Positions 62,448-64,000 of a stretch of DNA of 64,000 nt are shown piece by piece; positions within the stretch are counted from its first letter, which is position 1; every line of letters starts with the position of its first letter. The translations under genes and the position numbers were made by a program. The DNA comes from Thermorudis peleae (GTDB taxonomy: Bacteria > Chloroflexota > Chloroflexia > Thermomicrobiales > Thermomicrobiaceae). The notes below the pieces were generated by a model. That model did no database searches and was not told the DNA's origin. It worked only from the letters and a program-made list of their open reading frames with translations. The stretch spans positions 62,001-126,000 of the forward strand of contig NZ_JQMP01000003.1 of NCBI RefSeq assembly GCF_000744775.1, written 5' to 3'.

Positions 62448-62988
62448 TGCACTTCCTCCCCTCCCTCTTGGACGGGCACGGTCGCCTGGCCCGCCCACAC
62501 CGCACGCAGTCGCCGTCGCGGCCGCCTCGCCGTGTTCGCCGGGGACGGCAGCCATAGCCTACGCTGCAGTGGGAGAAGGATGGGGTTCTCGTGCCGTACC
62601 GGCTGACCCAGTCGGGCCGCGATACGGTGAGCATACAATCTACTCGGTAGCCTGTCAAGTATCCTATCGGAACACGCCCTCTGGCCTGACACCCAGGGCC
62701 AACGGCCCGCGCGACCTGCCACCATGCGTCACGGTTCCCCCTAGCCTGACACCAAAGAAAAACGGCAAACGGCAGCTGGCGTTCAGGAGCAACCGGGACA
62801 CCGCGGGACGCCGGGCCGCGACCATAGGCACCCCGGAGCAGCTCGCCCGGTTCGGTATCACGGCAGCGCAGCCGGCTGGCGGCGTGCCTACCCCCGACGC
62901 ACGCCGGCCGCCAGCTGCCGCGCCGAATAGCACAGCACCCGCAGGGCACAGCGCCGCCGCAGATCCAGCGCGCTGGGCGTGTTATCCC
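62448..62988. other. Intergenic region with a promoter and a short direct repeat
   Basis: About 540 bases. Apart from the promoter of the protease homologue it holds two similar 26-base units, 62681-62706 and 62741-62766, exactly 60 bases apart (both start CTRGCCTGACACC and end AACGGC). No gene is recognised. The repeats might be remnants of a mobile element or binding sites. Confidence 0.4.
62630..62658 (-). promoter_or_regulatory. Promoter TTGACA-N17-TATGCT
   Basis: On the minus strand a perfect -35 (62653-62658) and TATGCT -10 (62630-62635) at 17-base spacing lie upstream of the protease homologue, giving a leader of about 175 bases. Confidence 0.75.
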
Positions 62989-63933
62989 TCAGCCACGACC
63001 GGGTTTTTCGAGCGTCCCAACGCGTTCGATGGTCACCCGCACGACATCGCCTGGCTGCAGGAAGCGTGGTGGCTTGCGGGCGAAGCCGACGCCAGCAGGG
63101 GTGCCGGTCGCGATGAGATCGCCCGGCACCAGCTGGACAATCTGCGAGAGGTAGGCGATGGTCTCGGCGACCGGGAAAATCATCTCGCGGGTGTTGGAGT
63201 GCTGCAGCACCGCACCACTCACCTCCGTGGTGATCGTGAGGTTCTGGGGATCAGGCACCTCGTCGGCCGTGACAAGCCACGGCCCAACCGGCGTCGAGCG
63301 GTCGAACGTCTTGCCCGGCAGCCATTGCCGGCCACGGAACTGGAAATCGCGCATGCTGATGTCGTTGAGGATGGTGTACCCCGCCACATAGTCGAGCGCG
63401 CGGTCGGCGGGGATGAAGCGACCAGGCCGGCCGATCACGACCGCCAGTTCGGCTTCATAGTCAACCTGCTGGCTTACCCGGGGAAGCACGATCGGCTCGC
63501 CCGGGCCGATCAGAGTGCTCGGGAACTTGCTGAACAGTTCAGGGTACTGCGGCACCGCCGCGCCGCTTTCGGCCGCATGGTCGGCGTAGTTGAGCCCAAG
63601 GCAGATGATCTTGTCCGGGCGGAGCAGCGGAGGACGGAGCTGCACGGCAGGATCATCCAGCGCGGCGATGATCCCAGCGGCTGCGAAGCGGTCGCGCTTG
63701 TCAGGCAGCTGCTCGATCACCGCCGCGGCGACCTCGCGAGCACGCTCGAGCCCATCGCGGGCAAGCAGCGTCACCAGGTCAGGCGGGCACTCGGCCAGGG
63801 CACGACCGGGCGCGTCGCTGACACCACGGTCGGCCAGCAGCATGGCATAGGCCCGGGGTACATCGATGATGAGGCCATCGTCGACGACACCAACGCTCGT
63901 CCACCCACGCAGGGTATAGGTCACCAGCCGCAT
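62989..63933 (-). CDS. Fumarylacetoacetate hydrolase (FAH) family protein
   Basis: This 314-residue protein has the FAH catalytic core: KIICLGLNYADHAAE, PELFSKFPSTLIGPGEPIVL, VDYEAELAVVIG with the metal-binding Glu pair, GYTILNDISMRDFQ, WLPGKTFDRSTPVGPWLVT, and the C-terminal LVPGDLIATGTPAGVGF. The family covers hydrolases and decarboxylases of 2-hydroxy-hepta-diene-dioates, acylpyruvates and related diketo acids in aromatic and sugar-acid pathways. GGAAAGGA with an 8-base gap selects the ATG. Nothing adjacent indicates the pathway; the gene is close to the window edge. Confidence 0.92.
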   Translation of the reverse strand: MRLVTYTLRGWTSVGVVDDGLIIDVPRAYAMLLADRGVSDAPGRALAECPPDLVTLLARDGLERAREVAAAVIEQLPDKRDRFAAAGIIAALDDPAVQLRPPLLRPDKIICLGLNYADHAAESGAAVPQYPELFSKFPSTLIGPGEPIVLPRVSQQVDYEAELAVVIGRPGRFIPADRALDYVAGYTILNDISMRDFQFRGRQWLPGKTFDRSTPVGPWLVTADEVPDPQNLTITTEVSGAVLQHSNTREMIFPVAETIAYLSQIVQLVPGDLIATGTPAGVGFARKPPRFLQPGDVVRVTIERVGTLEKPGRG

Positions 63934-64000
63934 CGTTCCGTCCTTTCCCACCGTCTTCCAACGCTGGCTGCGCAGCGCAGGCACAGCCTGTCCAGGCAGC

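Noticed and set aside
1-64000. tRNA or rRNA genes
   Set aside because: I looked for T-loop-like GGTTCRAATCC strings with matching acceptor stems and for conserved rRNA blocks and saw none. A covariance-model scan was not possible here.

Overview
The window looks like a chromosomal segment of a GC-rich, probably thermophilic Chloroflexota bacterium of the Thermomicrobia type. This is inferred from gene content and codon style, not from a marker gene: Tat-exported substrate-binding lipoproteins, several flavin oxidoreductases, a PASTA kinase, secreted proteins ending in paired cysteine-containing LGFP-like modules, a LexA box of the GAAC-N4-GTTC type, and a long CRISPR array. No rRNA or tRNA gene was seen. 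Recurrent promoters have the form TTGACA-N16-18-TATGCT/TATGAT.

0-8.3 kb: the end of a sugar ABC transporter permease, then a Gfo/Idh/MocA dehydrogenase, a ThuA-like protein, IolD and a DeoR-type repressor. Together they suggest a cyclitol or sugar catabolic operon. Next comes a rhodanese-E1 (ThiF/MoeB-like) protein, convergent with a cysM-cysO-mec operon. This set resembles the sulfur-carrier-protein route to cysteine. 8.3-17.9 kb: a PASTA Ser/Thr kinase with a degenerate MBL-fold partner, an enoyl-CoA hydratase, an MBL hydrolase, small membrane or hypothetical genes, and an AlkA-type glycosylase coupled to an AhpD-like protein.

18.05-24.3 kb: a CRISPR array of about 94 repeats, transcribed on the minus strand. 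The leader is on the right and decayed repeats are on the left. No cas gene is in the window. 25.2-38.4 kb: beyond the leader lie a frameshifted DUF1848 gene, a very large Rsm22-like methyltransferase/RecQ-like helicase/helical-repeat gene interrupted by one in-frame amber codon, a lone sugar-binding lipoprotein, a small membrane protein, and an SF1 helicase with an N-terminal RelE/ParE-like domain. This is the most unusual part of the window and could be a defence-type island, but that role is inference.

38.4-55.1 kb: an Ig-repeat surface protein, an SDR enzyme, an M42 peptidase, a macro-domain protein, a NitT/TauT-type binding protein, a sigma-like regulator, a dinB operon with a LexA box inside its promoter, a CPBP protease, two LLM oxidoreductases (one fused to a BBE-type FAD oxidase), DoxX, YceI and DUF1028 proteins. 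55.3-59 kb: a beta-helix adhesin gene split by a fragment of a phage head-morphogenesis cluster. 59-64 kb: an AT-rich regulatory region with a perfect 18-bp palindrome ahead of a small membrane-protein operon, a secreted serine-protease homologue that has lost its catalytic histidine, and a fumarylacetoacetate hydrolase family enzyme.
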